Assembly: GCF_002968635.1 (NCBI RefSeq)
Contig: NZ_PVBN01000014.1
Location: 95,618 to 159,617 of the forward strand
Direction of reading: 5' to 3'
Length of the DNA: 64,000 bases
From: Neorhizobium alkalisoli
GTDB taxonomy: Bacteria > Pseudomonadota > Alphaproteobacteria > Rhizobiales > Rhizobiaceae
Below the pieces are notes generated by a model. That model made no database searches and had not been told where the DNA came from. It saw nothing but the letters and a program-made list of their open reading frames with translations. Made by a program: the position numbers and the translations under genes. Positions 45,281 through 53,639 of this stretch are shown piece by piece (the first letter of the stretch is position 1; each line of letters begins with the position of its first letter).

Positions 45281-46438
45281 TCAGGGCGCGATCGAAGCGG
45301 TGCTCATGCTGCTGACGGAGCCGAAGCGGGACGCGACCGTTTCCGGCAGCTTCACCTTCATGTCTTCCTGCATGAACTGCGTGCCGGCCGAAACGACGAG
45401 ATCGCCTTTTTCCAATCCTTGCGAGATGCGCACGCCGTCATCGGAAAAATCGGCGACCGTGACGGTGCGGGAGCTTACGGTCCCCTTCTGGCGATCGACG
45501 ATCCAGACGACCGGCTGGCCCTCTTTCTTGCCGAGTGCGGCGAGCGGAATGGACCAGGTCTGTACGGCATTGTCTTCCGTGGCTTCGATCGTGGCGGTCA
45601 TGCCGAGAAGCACGCGCTGGTCTTCCGGCAGGCTCACGCGGACGGCAAAGGTGCGCGACTGCGTATCCGCGCTGCCGGCAACTTCGCGGACCTTGCCGTC
45701 GAGAACGAGATCGGTGGCGGACCAGAAGCGGACCTTGATCGTCTTGCCGGGCTTGAACTGGCCGACTTCCACTTCCGGGACGGCCACCTGCACCTCCTTG
45801 CCGCCATCAACGGCAACGGCCATGACAGGCGTGCCGATGCTGACGACCTGGCCGATATCGGCGCTGACGGTGGTGACGATGCCGTTCTGGTCGGACTTCA
45901 GCTCCGTGTAGGCCACCTGGTTGCGCGCCTGATCAAGGGCGGACTGAGCGGATTGGCGGGCGGACACGGCCTGGTCCCGGGCAAGCGCTGCCTGCTCCAG
46001 TTCCGATTGCGAGGTGATATTCTTGGAGTGAAGCGAATCGGCGCGGCGATAGGCAAGTTCGGTGATCTCGACCTGCTTCTGCGCGGAGGCGAGATCGGCC
46101 TCGGACCGGCGCACCGCCAGTTCGTAGTCGACGTCATCCAGCCGCGCCAGGACTTCGCCATGGCTGACGCGATCGCCGACATCGACCAGCCGCTCGGTGA
46201 CCTTTCCGGCGACGCGGAAGCCGAGGTTCATTTCCGTGCGCGCCTTGACGGAGCCGGAATATTCAAGCCTGCGGCCCTGATCGGGGGCGGCTACTTCGGC
46301 GACCTTTACGGGGCGGACCACCTCCGGCGCCTCGACTTTCTTTTCTTCCGAGCAGGCGGTCAGCACGGCGAGGACTGCGGCAAGCGCCAAAGCCTTGGAG
46401 AAAAAGGAGACGTCATTTCTGGGCGTCACGACAAACAT
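45281..46438 (-). CDS. RND efflux periplasmic adaptor (membrane fusion lipoprotein)
   Basis: 385 aa. The N-terminus has a signal with lipobox LTAC (AVLAVLTACS), so it is a probable lipoprotein. GFRVAGKVTERLVDVGDRVS is the barrel-sandwich half, followed by a coiled-coil hairpin (EITELAYRRADSLHSKNITS) and the second half VTTVSADIGQVVSIGTPVM. ATG 46438 has AGGAG eight bases upstream; a GTG nine bases earlier is less likely. It couples the pump to an outer-membrane channel. Confidence 0.93.
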   Translation of the reverse strand: MFVVTPRNDVSFFSKALALAAVLAVLTACSEEKKVEAPEVVRPVKVAEVAAPDQGRRLEYSGSVKARTEMNLGFRVAGKVTERLVDVGDRVSHGEVLARLDDVDYELAVRRSEADLASAQKQVEITELAYRRADSLHSKNITSQSELEQAALARDQAVSARQSAQSALDQARNQVAYTELKSDQNGIVTTVSADIGQVVSIGTPVMAVAVDGGKEVQVAVPEVEVGQFKPGKTIKVRFWSATDLVLDGKVREVAGSADTQSRTFAVRVSLPEDQRVLLGMTATIEATEDNAVQTWSIPLAALGKKEGQPVVWIVDRQKGTVSSRTVTVADFSDDGVRISQGLEKGDLVVSAGTQFMQEDMKVKLPETVASRFGSVSSMSTASIAP

Positions 46439-46487
46439 GGTCCGCACTCCTGATAGCGGGTAACGAAAAAGGCGCGTTCGGCGCCGG

Positions 46488-47090
46488 TCATTTCAAAGCA
46501 TGCAAAACAAATTCAACGAGATCGGCGGGCGTACTGTGCCGGTTCTCGATCAGACACTCGGCAACGATCTGCGGATGGCAGAGCACAACCATGCTGGAGC
46601 AGCAGCATTCCGCCGCCACGTCCGGATTCTGCTCGCGGAATTCGCCAGACTCGATTCCTTCGCGGATAAGACGGGCAACGATGACACGCATCTTCTCGAT
46701 GTGGTCCTGCACGACTTCCCACTGCTCTTCGATCGCAACCACCACCATCTCGTGCACCTTGTTCTCATGGAGAAAGGTCTCGATGGTGATGCCGTGCTGC
46801 TGCAGAAAATGGTCGCGGAGCCGTTCTGTCGCGCTCACCGGCCGCTTGGCGTTTTCAAGCGCGATGGCCTGGCTCGCGCCCAGCATGCGCCGTGCAAGCG
46901 CCTGGTGGATGTCCGCCTTCGAGGAGAAGAAGCGGTAGATATTGGCCGGCGACATGCCGAGCTCTTTGGCGATATCGGCGACGTTGGTCTTCGTGTAGCC
47001 GTAGTGCTTGAAGAGACGCTCCGCCGCATCGAGGATGCGGGTGACGTTCTCCTGCTTCGTTGTCTCCAGGGTCTGCTCCATGGAATCCAT
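46488..47090 (-). CDS. TetR-family transcriptional regulator of the efflux operon
   Basis: 200 aa. RILDAAERLFKHYGYTKTNV, then ADIAKELGMSPANIYRFFSS is the TetR HTH; the ligand-binding domain is helical with a CCC run near residue 160 (AECCCSSMVV). ATG 47090 or 47081 is possible; the open frame further upstream would run through the operator. It is the first gene of a TetR-MFP-RND operon and probably represses it, with release by a pump substrate. Confidence 0.9.
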   Translation of the reverse strand: MDSMEQTLETTKQENVTRILDAAERLFKHYGYTKTNVADIAKELGMSPANIYRFFSSKADIHQALARRMLGASQAIALENAKRPVSATERLRDHFLQQHGITIETFLHENKVHEMVVVAIEEQWEVVQDHIEKMRVIVARLIREGIESGEFREQNPDVAAECCCSSMVVLCHPQIVAECLIENRHSTPADLVEFVLHALK

Positions 47091-47109
47091 CTTGCTGGCG
47101 GCCTTCCGT

Positions 47110-47147
47110 TTTACGACTGACGATTTTCGTATTTCGTCAGTCGTAAA
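47110..47147. promoter_or_regulatory. TetR-type operator
   Basis: TTTACGACTGACG (47110-47122) and CGTCAGTCGTAAA (47135-47147) are a perfect 13-base inverted repeat with a 12-base A/T-rich spacer. It lies 19 bases upstream of the TetR start, where repression of the efflux operon would be expected. The 38-base length could accommodate two regulator dimers. Confidence 0.8.
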
Positions 47148-47218
47148 CCGTATATATCTGTATGTCAATGGCAGCGCCCCGTAGAGATTGCCGAATCGTG
47201 TTAACGTTCAGCCGTTGC

Positions 47219-47243
47219 GGAACCTTCGGCGGCGTTGCACGTT
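47219..47243 (+). promoter_or_regulatory. EcfG-type promoter of the hybrid kinase gene
   Basis: GGAAC at 47219-47223, 16 bases, then CGTT at 47240-47243: an exact match to the alphaproteobacterial general-stress consensus GGAAC-N16/17-cGTT. It ends 44 bases before the ATG. Confidence 0.75.
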
Positions 47244-47287
47244 ACGCTACGTCGCGCCGCGTGATCCGTCGGCGCTGGGGACGATTG

Positions 47288-49231
47288 ATGAGTATGACGC
47301 AAAGTTATGACGTCTCACTGCTTGATGAGGAGCGTTACAGGCTTCTTGTGGACGCCATCACCGACTATGCAATCTTTATGCTGGATGCCGACGGCAGGAT
47401 CGTTAGCTGGAACCCGGGCGCGCAGCGTTTCAAGGGTTACGAAGCCTGGGAAATCCTTGGAAAGCATTTTTCACAATTTTACACCGCCGATGACCGCTTG
47501 GCACGGCTCCCCGAAAGAGCGCTCCGGACGGCGGCGAGCGAAGGCCGCTTCGAAAGCGAAGGCTGGCGCGTGCGGAAGGACGGAAACCCCTTCTGGGCGC
47601 ATGTCATCATCGATCCGATATGGGGCAGATCTGGCGAACTCCTGGGTTATGCCAAGGTAACCCGCGATCTGACCGAGCGGAAGCAGGCGGAGTCCGAGCT
47701 CAAGCGCAGCGAGCAGCAATTCCAGATTCTCGTCCAGGGCATCTCCGACTACGCTCTCTACATGCTCGATCCTGACGGTTATGTCAGCAGCTGGAACATC
47801 GGCGCCGAACGCATCAAGGGCTATCAGGCCGAGGACATCATCGGAAAACACTTCTCGCAGTTTTATACGGAGGAAGACCGCGAACGCGGCGAGCCGCAGC
47901 GGAGCCTCGACACGGTAAGGCGCGAAGGACGCATCGAGAGAGAAGGTCTGCGCCAACGCAAGGACGGCACCCGTTTCTGGGCTCATGTGATCATCGATGC
48001 GATCCGAAATGAACAGGGCGAACTCCTGGGTTTCGCCAAGATCACCCGCGACATCACCGAAAAAGTCGAGGCGCAGAAGGAACTCGCGAAAGCCCGCGAA
48101 GAACTCTTTCAGGCCCAGAAGATGGAGGCGATCGGCCAGCTCACCGGCGGCGTCGCACACGATTTCAACAATCTCCTGATGGCGGTCCTCGGCAGCCTTG
48201 AAATCCTGAAGAAGCGGTTGCCGCAGGACCCTTCGATCACGCCGCTGCTCGACAACGCGATCCAGGGTGCGGAGCGAGGTGCCGCGCTGACACAGCGCAT
48301 GCTGGCCTTCTCCCGCCGCCAGCAGCTCAACATGCAGACAGTCAGCGCCCCGGCGCTGATCGGCAACATGATGGATTTCGTCCAGCGGTCGCTCGGCGCC
48401 GAGGTGCGCATCGAAACGCGGTTTTCAGGCCACGTACCTCCGGTGGTCACGGACCCCGTGCAGCTCGAAACCGCCCTCCTCAATCTGGTCGTCAATGCGC
48501 GCGACGCGATGCCCGGCGGCGGCCTGATCACGATCGCGGCTGAAGAATATGTCGCAGACGAAAACCACAAGCAGCTGAGGCCCGGCCGCTATGTCCAGCT
48601 GTCCGTCGCCGATACCGGGGAAGGCATGGATAGCGAGACGATCTCGCAGGCCGCCATACCGTTCTTCACCACCAAGGGCGTCGGCAAAGGAACCGGTCTC
48701 GGACTCTCCATGGTCCAGGGCCTGACGGAGCAATCCGGCGGCAAGCTGTTGATCGAGAGCAAAAAGGGTCACGGGACGACCGTTTCGCTGTTCCTTCCGG
48801 TCGCTTCCGTCAGCGACTGTCCTTCACCTTCGGAACCTGCGATGCCCGCGCTTGTCGACCCTCCCAAAGAGAATTTGACCATTCTGGCGGTCGATGACGA
48901 CGCCCTCGTGCTGATGAACACCACGCTGATGCTGGAAGACCTGGGTCACACCGTGATCGAAGCCTATAGCGGCGCCGACGCGCTTCGGGAACTGAAAGGC
49001 GGCGTTCACAAAGTCGACCTCGTCATCACGGATCATTCCATGCCGCGCATGACCGGTTCGGAACTCGCCGCCGCCATTCGCGAGGAATGGCCCGAGCTTC
49101 CCGTTGTCCTCGCGACCGGTTATGCCGAACTGCCTTCCGGCGGCGACAACCGTCTGCCAAGGCTACCGAAGCCGTTTTCGCAGAACCAGCTCCAGGAAAC
49201 CATCGCTTCGGTATTGGCGGGCGTCGCCTGA
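47288..49231 (+). CDS. Hybrid sensor histidine kinase: PAS-PAS-HisKA-HATPase-REC
   Basis: 647 aa soluble kinase with no membrane helices. Two similar PAS domains (about residues 12-135 and 140-262; ITDYAIFMLDADGRIVSWNP and ISDYALYMLDPDGYVSSWNI) are followed by a coiled linker, the phosphoacceptor His291 in GGVAHDFNN, the ATP-binding LNLVVNARDAMPGGG and TGLGLSMVQGL motifs, and a C-terminal receiver with Asp582 (ITDHSMPRM). PAS input suggests redox, light or ligand sensing in the cytosol. ATG 47288 is preceded by GGGGACG. It is divergent from the efflux operon and has an EcfG-type promoter, so its level may rise in stress. The partner regulator is unknown. Confidence 0.9.
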   Translation: MSMTQSYDVSLLDEERYRLLVDAITDYAIFMLDADGRIVSWNPGAQRFKGYEAWEILGKHFSQFYTADDRLARLPERALRTAASEGRFESEGWRVRKDGNPFWAHVIIDPIWGRSGELLGYAKVTRDLTERKQAESELKRSEQQFQILVQGISDYALYMLDPDGYVSSWNIGAERIKGYQAEDIIGKHFSQFYTEEDRERGEPQRSLDTVRREGRIEREGLRQRKDGTRFWAHVIIDAIRNEQGELLGFAKITRDITEKVEAQKELAKAREELFQAQKMEAIGQLTGGVAHDFNNLLMAVLGSLEILKKRLPQDPSITPLLDNAIQGAERGAALTQRMLAFSRRQQLNMQTVSAPALIGNMMDFVQRSLGAEVRIETRFSGHVPPVVTDPVQLETALLNLVVNARDAMPGGGLITIAAEEYVADENHKQLRPGRYVQLSVADTGEGMDSETISQAAIPFFTTKGVGKGTGLGLSMVQGLTEQSGGKLLIESKKGHGTTVSLFLPVASVSDCPSPSEPAMPALVDPPKENLTILAVDDDALVLMNTTLMLEDLGHTVIEAYSGADALRELKGGVHKVDLVITDHSMPRMTGSELAAAIREEWPELPVVLATGYAELPSGGDNRLPRLPKPFSQNQLQETIASVLAGVA

Positions 49232-49254
49232 ACCAATTCCCTTCAACAAACGTT
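49229..49254 (+). promoter_or_regulatory. EcfG-like promoter (near match) of the BON gene
   Basis: TGAAC at 49229-49233, 17 bases, then CGTT at 49251-49254. One base of the -35 element differs from GGAAC. The site overlaps the stop codon of the kinase gene and ends 35 bases before the BON gene start. Confidence 0.45.
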
Positions 49255-49289
49255 GTTTGGCCGGACCTTATCGGAACGGAGAACGACAC

Positions 49290-49571
49290 ATGGTTTTCAA
49301 ACATCAGCATTTTCATGAGACGCCGCCGGAAGTCGAAGCAGAATTTCCGCCGAGCGCTACCCTGGAAGGCGCCGTCTCCGACGCCCTGGCATCCGCCGGC
49401 GGCATCGATGCGTCCGACGTGACGGTAACGGCCAGCGGTTCGACCATCACATTGGCGGGCACCGTTCTGCAGGAAAGCGAAGTGGTTCGGGCAGAAGAAG
49501 TGGCGCGCAGTATCGCGGGCGTCACCGACGTCCGCAACGAGATGAGCACCAAGGGCATGGCCGGCTTCTAA
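49290..49571 (+). CDS. BON-domain protein
   Basis: 93 aa. A polar His-rich N-terminus (MVFKHQHFHETPPEVEAEFP) precedes one BON domain: LEGAVSDALASAGGIDASDV, then ITLAGTVLQESEVVRAEEVA and GVTDVRNEM. BON domains (OsmY-like) are linked to envelope or osmotic-stress protection, but this protein has no signal peptide. It lies just downstream of the kinase gene; ATG 49290 is supported by GGAGAA upstream. Confidence 0.85.
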   Translation: MVFKHQHFHETPPEVEAEFPPSATLEGAVSDALASAGGIDASDVTVTASGSTITLAGTVLQESEVVRAEEVARSIAGVTDVRNEMSTKGMAGF

Positions 49572-49586
49572 ACCGATCGCGACGAA

Positions 49587-49624
49587 AGGCCCGGAGGCGA
49601 ACTTCCGAGCCTATCATTTTTTTT
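49587..49624 (+). terminator. Intrinsic terminator after the BON gene
   Basis: AGGCCCGGAG (49587-49596) pairs with TTCCGAGCCT (49603-49612), followed by eight T at 49617-49624. It separates the BON gene from the convergent glucose dehydrogenase gene. Confidence 0.8.
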
Positions 49625-49643
49625 GGAGAACTCCCAGCCCCCG

Positions 49644-51986
49644 TCAGCGCGGCAGCGTGTAGGCGATCACGTAGTCGCCCGGTTTGGTGCCGACCGAGCC
49701 GTGCCCGCCGGCCACCATCACGACGAACTGGCGGCCGTCATCGACGGCATAGGTCATCGGGGTCGCCTGCCCGCCGGCCGGCAGCCGCGCCTTCCAGAGC
49801 TCTTCGCCGGTGGTCAGGTTATAGGCCCGCAGGTAGTTGTCGACCGCCGCCCCGAGGAATGCGAGGCCGCCCTTGGTGATGATCGGCCCGCCGATGCCCG
49901 GCACACCGACCTTGAAGGGCAGAGGCAGCGGCGTCATGTCGTAGACCGTGCCGTTGCGACGCTTGTAGGCGATCTCGCCTGTCCGCAGGTCGGCACCGGC
50001 GACATAACCCCAAGGCGGCGCCTGGCAGGGGATCTGCAAGGGGCCGAGGAAGGGGCCCATATAGACGCCGTAGGGCGCTCCGTCATTGCGGTTGAGCCCC
50101 TGTTCGCTGCCCTTCTCGTCCTGCCCTTTCGGGGGGATTTCGGAGCGCGGCACCAGGCGCGAGGTGAAGGCGAGATAGGTCGGCATGCCGAACATGACCT
50201 GCCGTTCCGGATCGACTGCGACGCTGCCCCAGTTGAAGGTACCGAAATTGCCGGGATAGACGATCGTGCCCCTGAGCGAGGGCGGCGTGTAGCGGCCCTG
50301 GTAGTTGTACTGGTGATACCAGATGCGGCACACCATCTGGTCGAACATGGTGACGCCCCACATGTCCTTTTCCTCAAGCGGCTCCGGCTTGAAGGTCAGG
50401 GCGGATGTCGGCTGCGTCGGGGCGGTGAAATCCTCGGGGATCGCCCCGCCCGGCGCCGGTTCTTCCGTCACGGGAATGATCGGCTCGCCGGTGCGCCGGT
50501 CGAGCACGTAGATATCGCCCTGCTTGGTCGGGCCGACCAGCGCCGGCACGACGCTGTTGTCAGGCTTGGTGATGTTGAGAAGCACCGGCTGGGCGGGAAC
50601 GTCCATATCCCAGAGATCGTGATGCACGGTCTGGCGCACCCAGCGGTCCGCGCCGGTATTGAGGTCGAGCGCGACGATGGACGACGAGTATTTCTCGACG
50701 TGTTCGCTGCGGCCCATGCCGAGCTGGTCGGGAACCTGGTTGCCGAGCGGGATATAGACGAGCCCCAGATCCTCATCGACGCTGAAGACGGACCAGCTAT
50801 TCGGCGAATTGGTCGTGTAGGTCTGGCCGGGTTGCAGCGGCTGGGTCTGGCTTGGATTGCCCGAATCCCAGTTCCAGATCAGCTGCCCGGTATTGACGTC
50901 GAAGGCGCGGATGACACCGGACTGTTCCTGGGTCGAATAGTTGTCGTTCACCGCCCCGCCGACGATGATCTTGTTGCCGGCGATCGCGGGCGGCGACGTG
51001 GAATAGTAATAGCCGGCAGGATTATATTTCATGCCGGCTTCGAGATGCAGCGTCCCGTTGTCGGCGAAGGATGGGCAGACCTGCCCGTTTGCCGCGTCGA
51101 GCGCTATCAGCCGGGCATCCGAAGTCGCCAGATAAACACGCTCCGCACAGGGTGTTCCCGGCGCCGCGGCCTGATCCCGGAAATAGCTCACGCCACGGCA
51201 GGTCTGATGCTGCCTGTCCGGATTGAGGCCGACATTCGGATCATATTTCCACCTCTGCTCGCCGGTTGTGGCGTCCAGCGCAATCGCCCAGTTGTGCGGG
51301 GTGCAGAGATAGAGCGAGTTGGCGACCTTCAGCGGCGTCACCTGATAGGTCGTCTCGCCCACGTCCTCCGGAAGCTTGACGTCGCCGGTCTGGTAGCGCC
51401 AGACCTCCGTCAGGTTGGCGACGTTGTCGAGATTGATCTGGTCGAGCGGCGAATAGCGCTGGCCGAAAGGCGTGCGGCCATACTGATGCCATTCACCAGG
51501 GGGGACGTTTCCACCCATGGCAGGTGCGGCCGCCACCGACTGCGTCGGCAATTCGCCTCTTTTGCTGAGCGGATCGATGAACATCGAGAAGATCGCGACC
51601 ACGATTGCAATCACCAGCGAGATCGCGAGCGGCGTGGCGCTTGCGCCATAACGTGCGCCCGTCGGGCTGAGGAAGCCGAGGGGCCGCCGGATCGACGGCG
51701 TGAGCAGCCAGAGGCCCAGGAGAATGATGACACCGCCGCGCGGCCCGAGCTGCCACCAGTCGAAGCCGACCTCCCAGATCGCCCAGACCAGCGACGCCAG
51801 CACGAGGACCGCATAGACCCTGAGGGCAATAGACTTTCTGAGGAAAAGGAGAATCGCAGTCAGCACGAAGCCCAAACCGCAAATAAGATAATAGGCGCTT
51901 CCGCCGAGCAGCACCAATTGACCGCCGCCGACAGCCAGCGCGATCCCGATCAGCGTAAAGAGGATCGCGGTGATCTTGATGGCCAT
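49644..51986 (-). CDS. gcd: Membrane-bound PQQ-dependent glucose dehydrogenase (quinoprotein)
   Basis: 780 aa, close to E. coli Gcd (796 aa). It oxidises glucose (or a related sugar/polyol) to gluconolactone in the periplasm and passes electrons to ubiquinone. Five N-terminal membrane helices (residues about 5-135) are followed by the eight-bladed PQQ propeller: GEWHQYGRTPFGQRYSPLDQ, NPDRQHQTCRGVSYF, and HDLWDMDVPAQPVL with the catalytic-type Asp. ATG 51986 (MAIKITAILFTL) has AGGA nine bases upstream; the longer frame is an artefact. PQQ synthesis genes are not in the window. An EcfG-type promoter lies upstream. A quinate-dehydrogenase-like substrate is an alternative. Confidence 0.9.
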   Translation of the reverse strand: MAIKITAILFTLIGIALAVGGGQLVLLGGSAYYLICGLGFVLTAILLFLRKSIALRVYAVLVLASLVWAIWEVGFDWWQLGPRGGVIILLGLWLLTPSIRRPLGFLSPTGARYGASATPLAISLVIAIVVAIFSMFIDPLSKRGELPTQSVAAAPAMGGNVPPGEWHQYGRTPFGQRYSPLDQINLDNVANLTEVWRYQTGDVKLPEDVGETTYQVTPLKVANSLYLCTPHNWAIALDATTGEQRWKYDPNVGLNPDRQHQTCRGVSYFRDQAAAPGTPCAERVYLATSDARLIALDAANGQVCPSFADNGTLHLEAGMKYNPAGYYYSTSPPAIAGNKIIVGGAVNDNYSTQEQSGVIRAFDVNTGQLIWNWDSGNPSQTQPLQPGQTYTTNSPNSWSVFSVDEDLGLVYIPLGNQVPDQLGMGRSEHVEKYSSSIVALDLNTGADRWVRQTVHHDLWDMDVPAQPVLLNITKPDNSVVPALVGPTKQGDIYVLDRRTGEPIIPVTEEPAPGGAIPEDFTAPTQPTSALTFKPEPLEEKDMWGVTMFDQMVCRIWYHQYNYQGRYTPPSLRGTIVYPGNFGTFNWGSVAVDPERQVMFGMPTYLAFTSRLVPRSEIPPKGQDEKGSEQGLNRNDGAPYGVYMGPFLGPLQIPCQAPPWGYVAGADLRTGEIAYKRRNGTVYDMTPLPLPFKVGVPGIGGPIITKGGLAFLGAAVDNYLRAYNLTTGEELWKARLPAGGQATPMTYAVDDGRQFVVMVAGGHGSVGTKPGDYVIAYTLPR

Positions 51987-52052
51987 TGTGAAAATCCTGT
52001 CCGGGAAAAGAAACATGCAGGCGCACGGGAACAATCCGCGCGCTGCGCCTTT

Positions 52053-52077
52053 AACCCGAGCTTGGCGGAAAAGTTCC
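52053..52077 (-). promoter_or_regulatory. EcfG-type promoter of gcd
   Basis: Read on the minus strand: GGAAC (52077-52073), 16 bases, GGTT (52056-52053), ending 66 bases before the gcd ATG. Confidence 0.65.
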
Positions 52078-52110
52078 AGTGTCGACCGGCATTCCCCCGT
52101 GGGAATTTCC

Positions 52111-52135
52111 GGAACCCGCGGCTGCTGAATTGGTT
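52111..52135 (+). promoter_or_regulatory. EcfG-type promoter of udgX
   Basis: GGAAC at 52111-52115, 16 bases, GGTT at 52132-52135, ending 23 bases before the udgX ATG. With the gcd promoter it forms a divergent pair 33 bases apart. Confidence 0.65.
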
Positions 52136-52158
52136 TTGCGTCATCAAGGAGTTCCGGC

Positions 52159-52794
52159 ATGCTGACCTCCCGCAAAGGGCCTGCCTTCGAAACCACCGGC
52201 GCAGATGGAGAGCAAATTTCCGATGTCAGGAACGATGCGGAGACCTGCTCCCGATGTGACCTCTACAAGGACGCAACTCATCTCGTCTTCGGTGAAGGAC
52301 CCGAACGAGCAAGGATCCTGTTCGTCGGCGAACAGCCGGGCGACAAGGAGGACCTTGCGGGCAAACCCTTTGTCGGGCCGGCCGGCAAACTGCTCGACCG
52401 CTGCCTCGATGAGGCGGGGATCGACCGCGATCTCTGCTACGTCACCAACGCCGTCAAGCATTTCAAGTTTGCGGCCCGCGGCAAGCGGCGCATTCACGCC
52501 AAGCCGAATGCCGGCGAGGTGCAGGCCTGCGCCTGGTGGCTGGCGGCCGAGCTGCGGCTCGTGAAGCCGAAGCTTGCCGTGGCGCTGGGCGCGACAGCGC
52601 TCTATTCCTTGCTGGGTCGGCAGGCCAAGGTTACCCGTGACCGTGGAACCGTGTTGCATTCGCCGGACGGACTGCCGGTCCTGGTGACCATCCATCCTTC
52701 GGCGCTGCTGCGGACCATGGATCAGCCGGATGCGGAGATGAACAGGGCCCGGTTTGTCGAGGACCTGAGGAAGATCGCGGATTTTGTGGAGTAG
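52159..52794 (+). CDS. udgX: UdgX-type uracil-DNA glycosylase
   Basis: 211 aa member of the UDG superfamily. GEQPGDKEDLAGKPFVGPAG is motif A of the Fe-S family 4-like enzymes, and GKRRIHAKP carries the KRRIH insertion that defines UdgX; His113 corresponds to the histidine shown in UdgX to form a covalent adduct with the abasic site after uracil release. CSRCDLY near residue 31 and TIHPSALLR (motif B) complete the fold, and the cysteines suit an Fe-S cluster. AAGGAG lies before the ATG. It is followed after two bases by a GST gene. Confidence 0.9.
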   Translation: MLTSRKGPAFETTGADGEQISDVRNDAETCSRCDLYKDATHLVFGEGPERARILFVGEQPGDKEDLAGKPFVGPAGKLLDRCLDEAGIDRDLCYVTNAVKHFKFAARGKRRIHAKPNAGEVQACAWWLAAELRLVKPKLAVALGATALYSLLGRQAKVTRDRGTVLHSPDGLPVLVTIHPSALLRTMDQPDAEMNRARFVEDLRKIADFVE

Positions 52795-52796
52795 GC

Positions 52797-53525
52797 ATGG
52801 CATACGAACTTTATTACTGGGACGGCATTCCCGGCCGCGGCGAATTCATCCGGCTAGCGCTGGAGGAAGCCGGCGCCAAATATCTGGACGTGGTGCGGAC
52901 CAGCCAGGGAATGTCCACAATGATGGAGTATCTGCGGGGCAAGCATGGCTATCTCGGCACGCCCTTTGCGCCGCCCTTCCTCAAGGACGGCCAGATCATC
53001 GTCTCGCATGTCGCCAACATCCTCCAGTATCTCGGCCCGAAACTGAACCTGGTTCCTCCTGACGAGAAGTGCCGGATCTTTGCGCATGGCGTGCAGCTCA
53101 CGATCACCGACTTCGTGATGGAAGCGCACGATACGCACCACCCGATCAGCACCGACGACTATTACGAGGATCAGAAGGACGAGGCCAAGGCGCGTTCGAG
53201 ATCGTTTCTGAAAAACCGTGTGCCGAAGTTCATGGGTTATTTCGATCGGATCATCGAGAGCAATCCGGCAAACAGCGGCCATGTGATCGGCGATGCGCCG
53301 AGTTATGTCGACCTGTCGCTGTTTCAGATTTCCGAAGGGCTCGCCTATGCCTTTCCCCGCGCGATGACGAACTTCGACGGGTCGTTTCCGCATGTCGCCA
53401 GATTGCGCGACATGGTCCGCGAACGGCCGAACATCGACGCCTATCTCAAGTCCGACCGCCGGCTTGCCTTCAACAAGTCGGGGATATTCCGGCATTATCC
53501 GGAACTGGACCAGGATCCCGTCTGA
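52797..53525 (+). CDS. Glutathione S-transferase family protein
   Basis: 242 aa. The N-terminal thioredoxin-like domain begins YELYYWDGIPGRGEFIRLAL, with Tyr residues near the usual catalytic position and IIVSHVANILQYLG as the glutathione-binding segment; the C-terminal helical domain includes GDAPSYVDLSLFQISEG. It starts two bases after the udgX stop, so both are probably expressed from the EcfG-type promoter. A role in detoxifying reactive metabolites during stress is inferred. Confidence 0.88.
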   Translation: MAYELYYWDGIPGRGEFIRLALEEAGAKYLDVVRTSQGMSTMMEYLRGKHGYLGTPFAPPFLKDGQIIVSHVANILQYLGPKLNLVPPDEKCRIFAHGVQLTITDFVMEAHDTHHPISTDDYYEDQKDEAKARSRSFLKNRVPKFMGYFDRIIESNPANSGHVIGDAPSYVDLSLFQISEGLAYAFPRAMTNFDGSFPHVARLRDMVRERPNIDAYLKSDRRLAFNKSGIFRHYPELDQDPV

Positions 53526-53532
53526 CGCGGGA

Positions 53533-53601
53533 TCAGATGAAAAGAAAGACCGGCGCGATCGTGGCGACGATCACCGCTACGGCAATCAACGTGAATTTCA
53601 T
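53533..53601 (-). CDS. Very small single-helix membrane protein (22 aa)
   Basis: The ATG at 53601 has GGGGGAT six bases upstream and encodes MKFTLIAVAVIVATIAPVFL plus two residues, almost entirely one membrane helix. It lies 38 bases after the ECF sigma factor gene on the same strand and stops seven bases before the 3' end of the convergent GST gene. A cotranscribed small membrane protein is plausible; function unknown and chance occurrence cannot be excluded. Confidence 0.45.
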   Translation of the reverse strand: MKFTLIAVAVIVATIAPVFLFI

Positions 53602-53639
53602 GGATGATCCCCCAAAGGCGACTGGCCTGAAACCTCGGC

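Noticed and set aside
49272..49295. GGAAC just before the BON gene
   Set aside because: It would place the -10 element inside the coding region with wrong spacing; the upstream TGAAC-N17-CGTT site fits better.
49623..52259. An 878-codon open frame on the plus strand
   Set aside because: Antisense to gcd; no recognisable domain, and it runs across the terminator and promoter regions.
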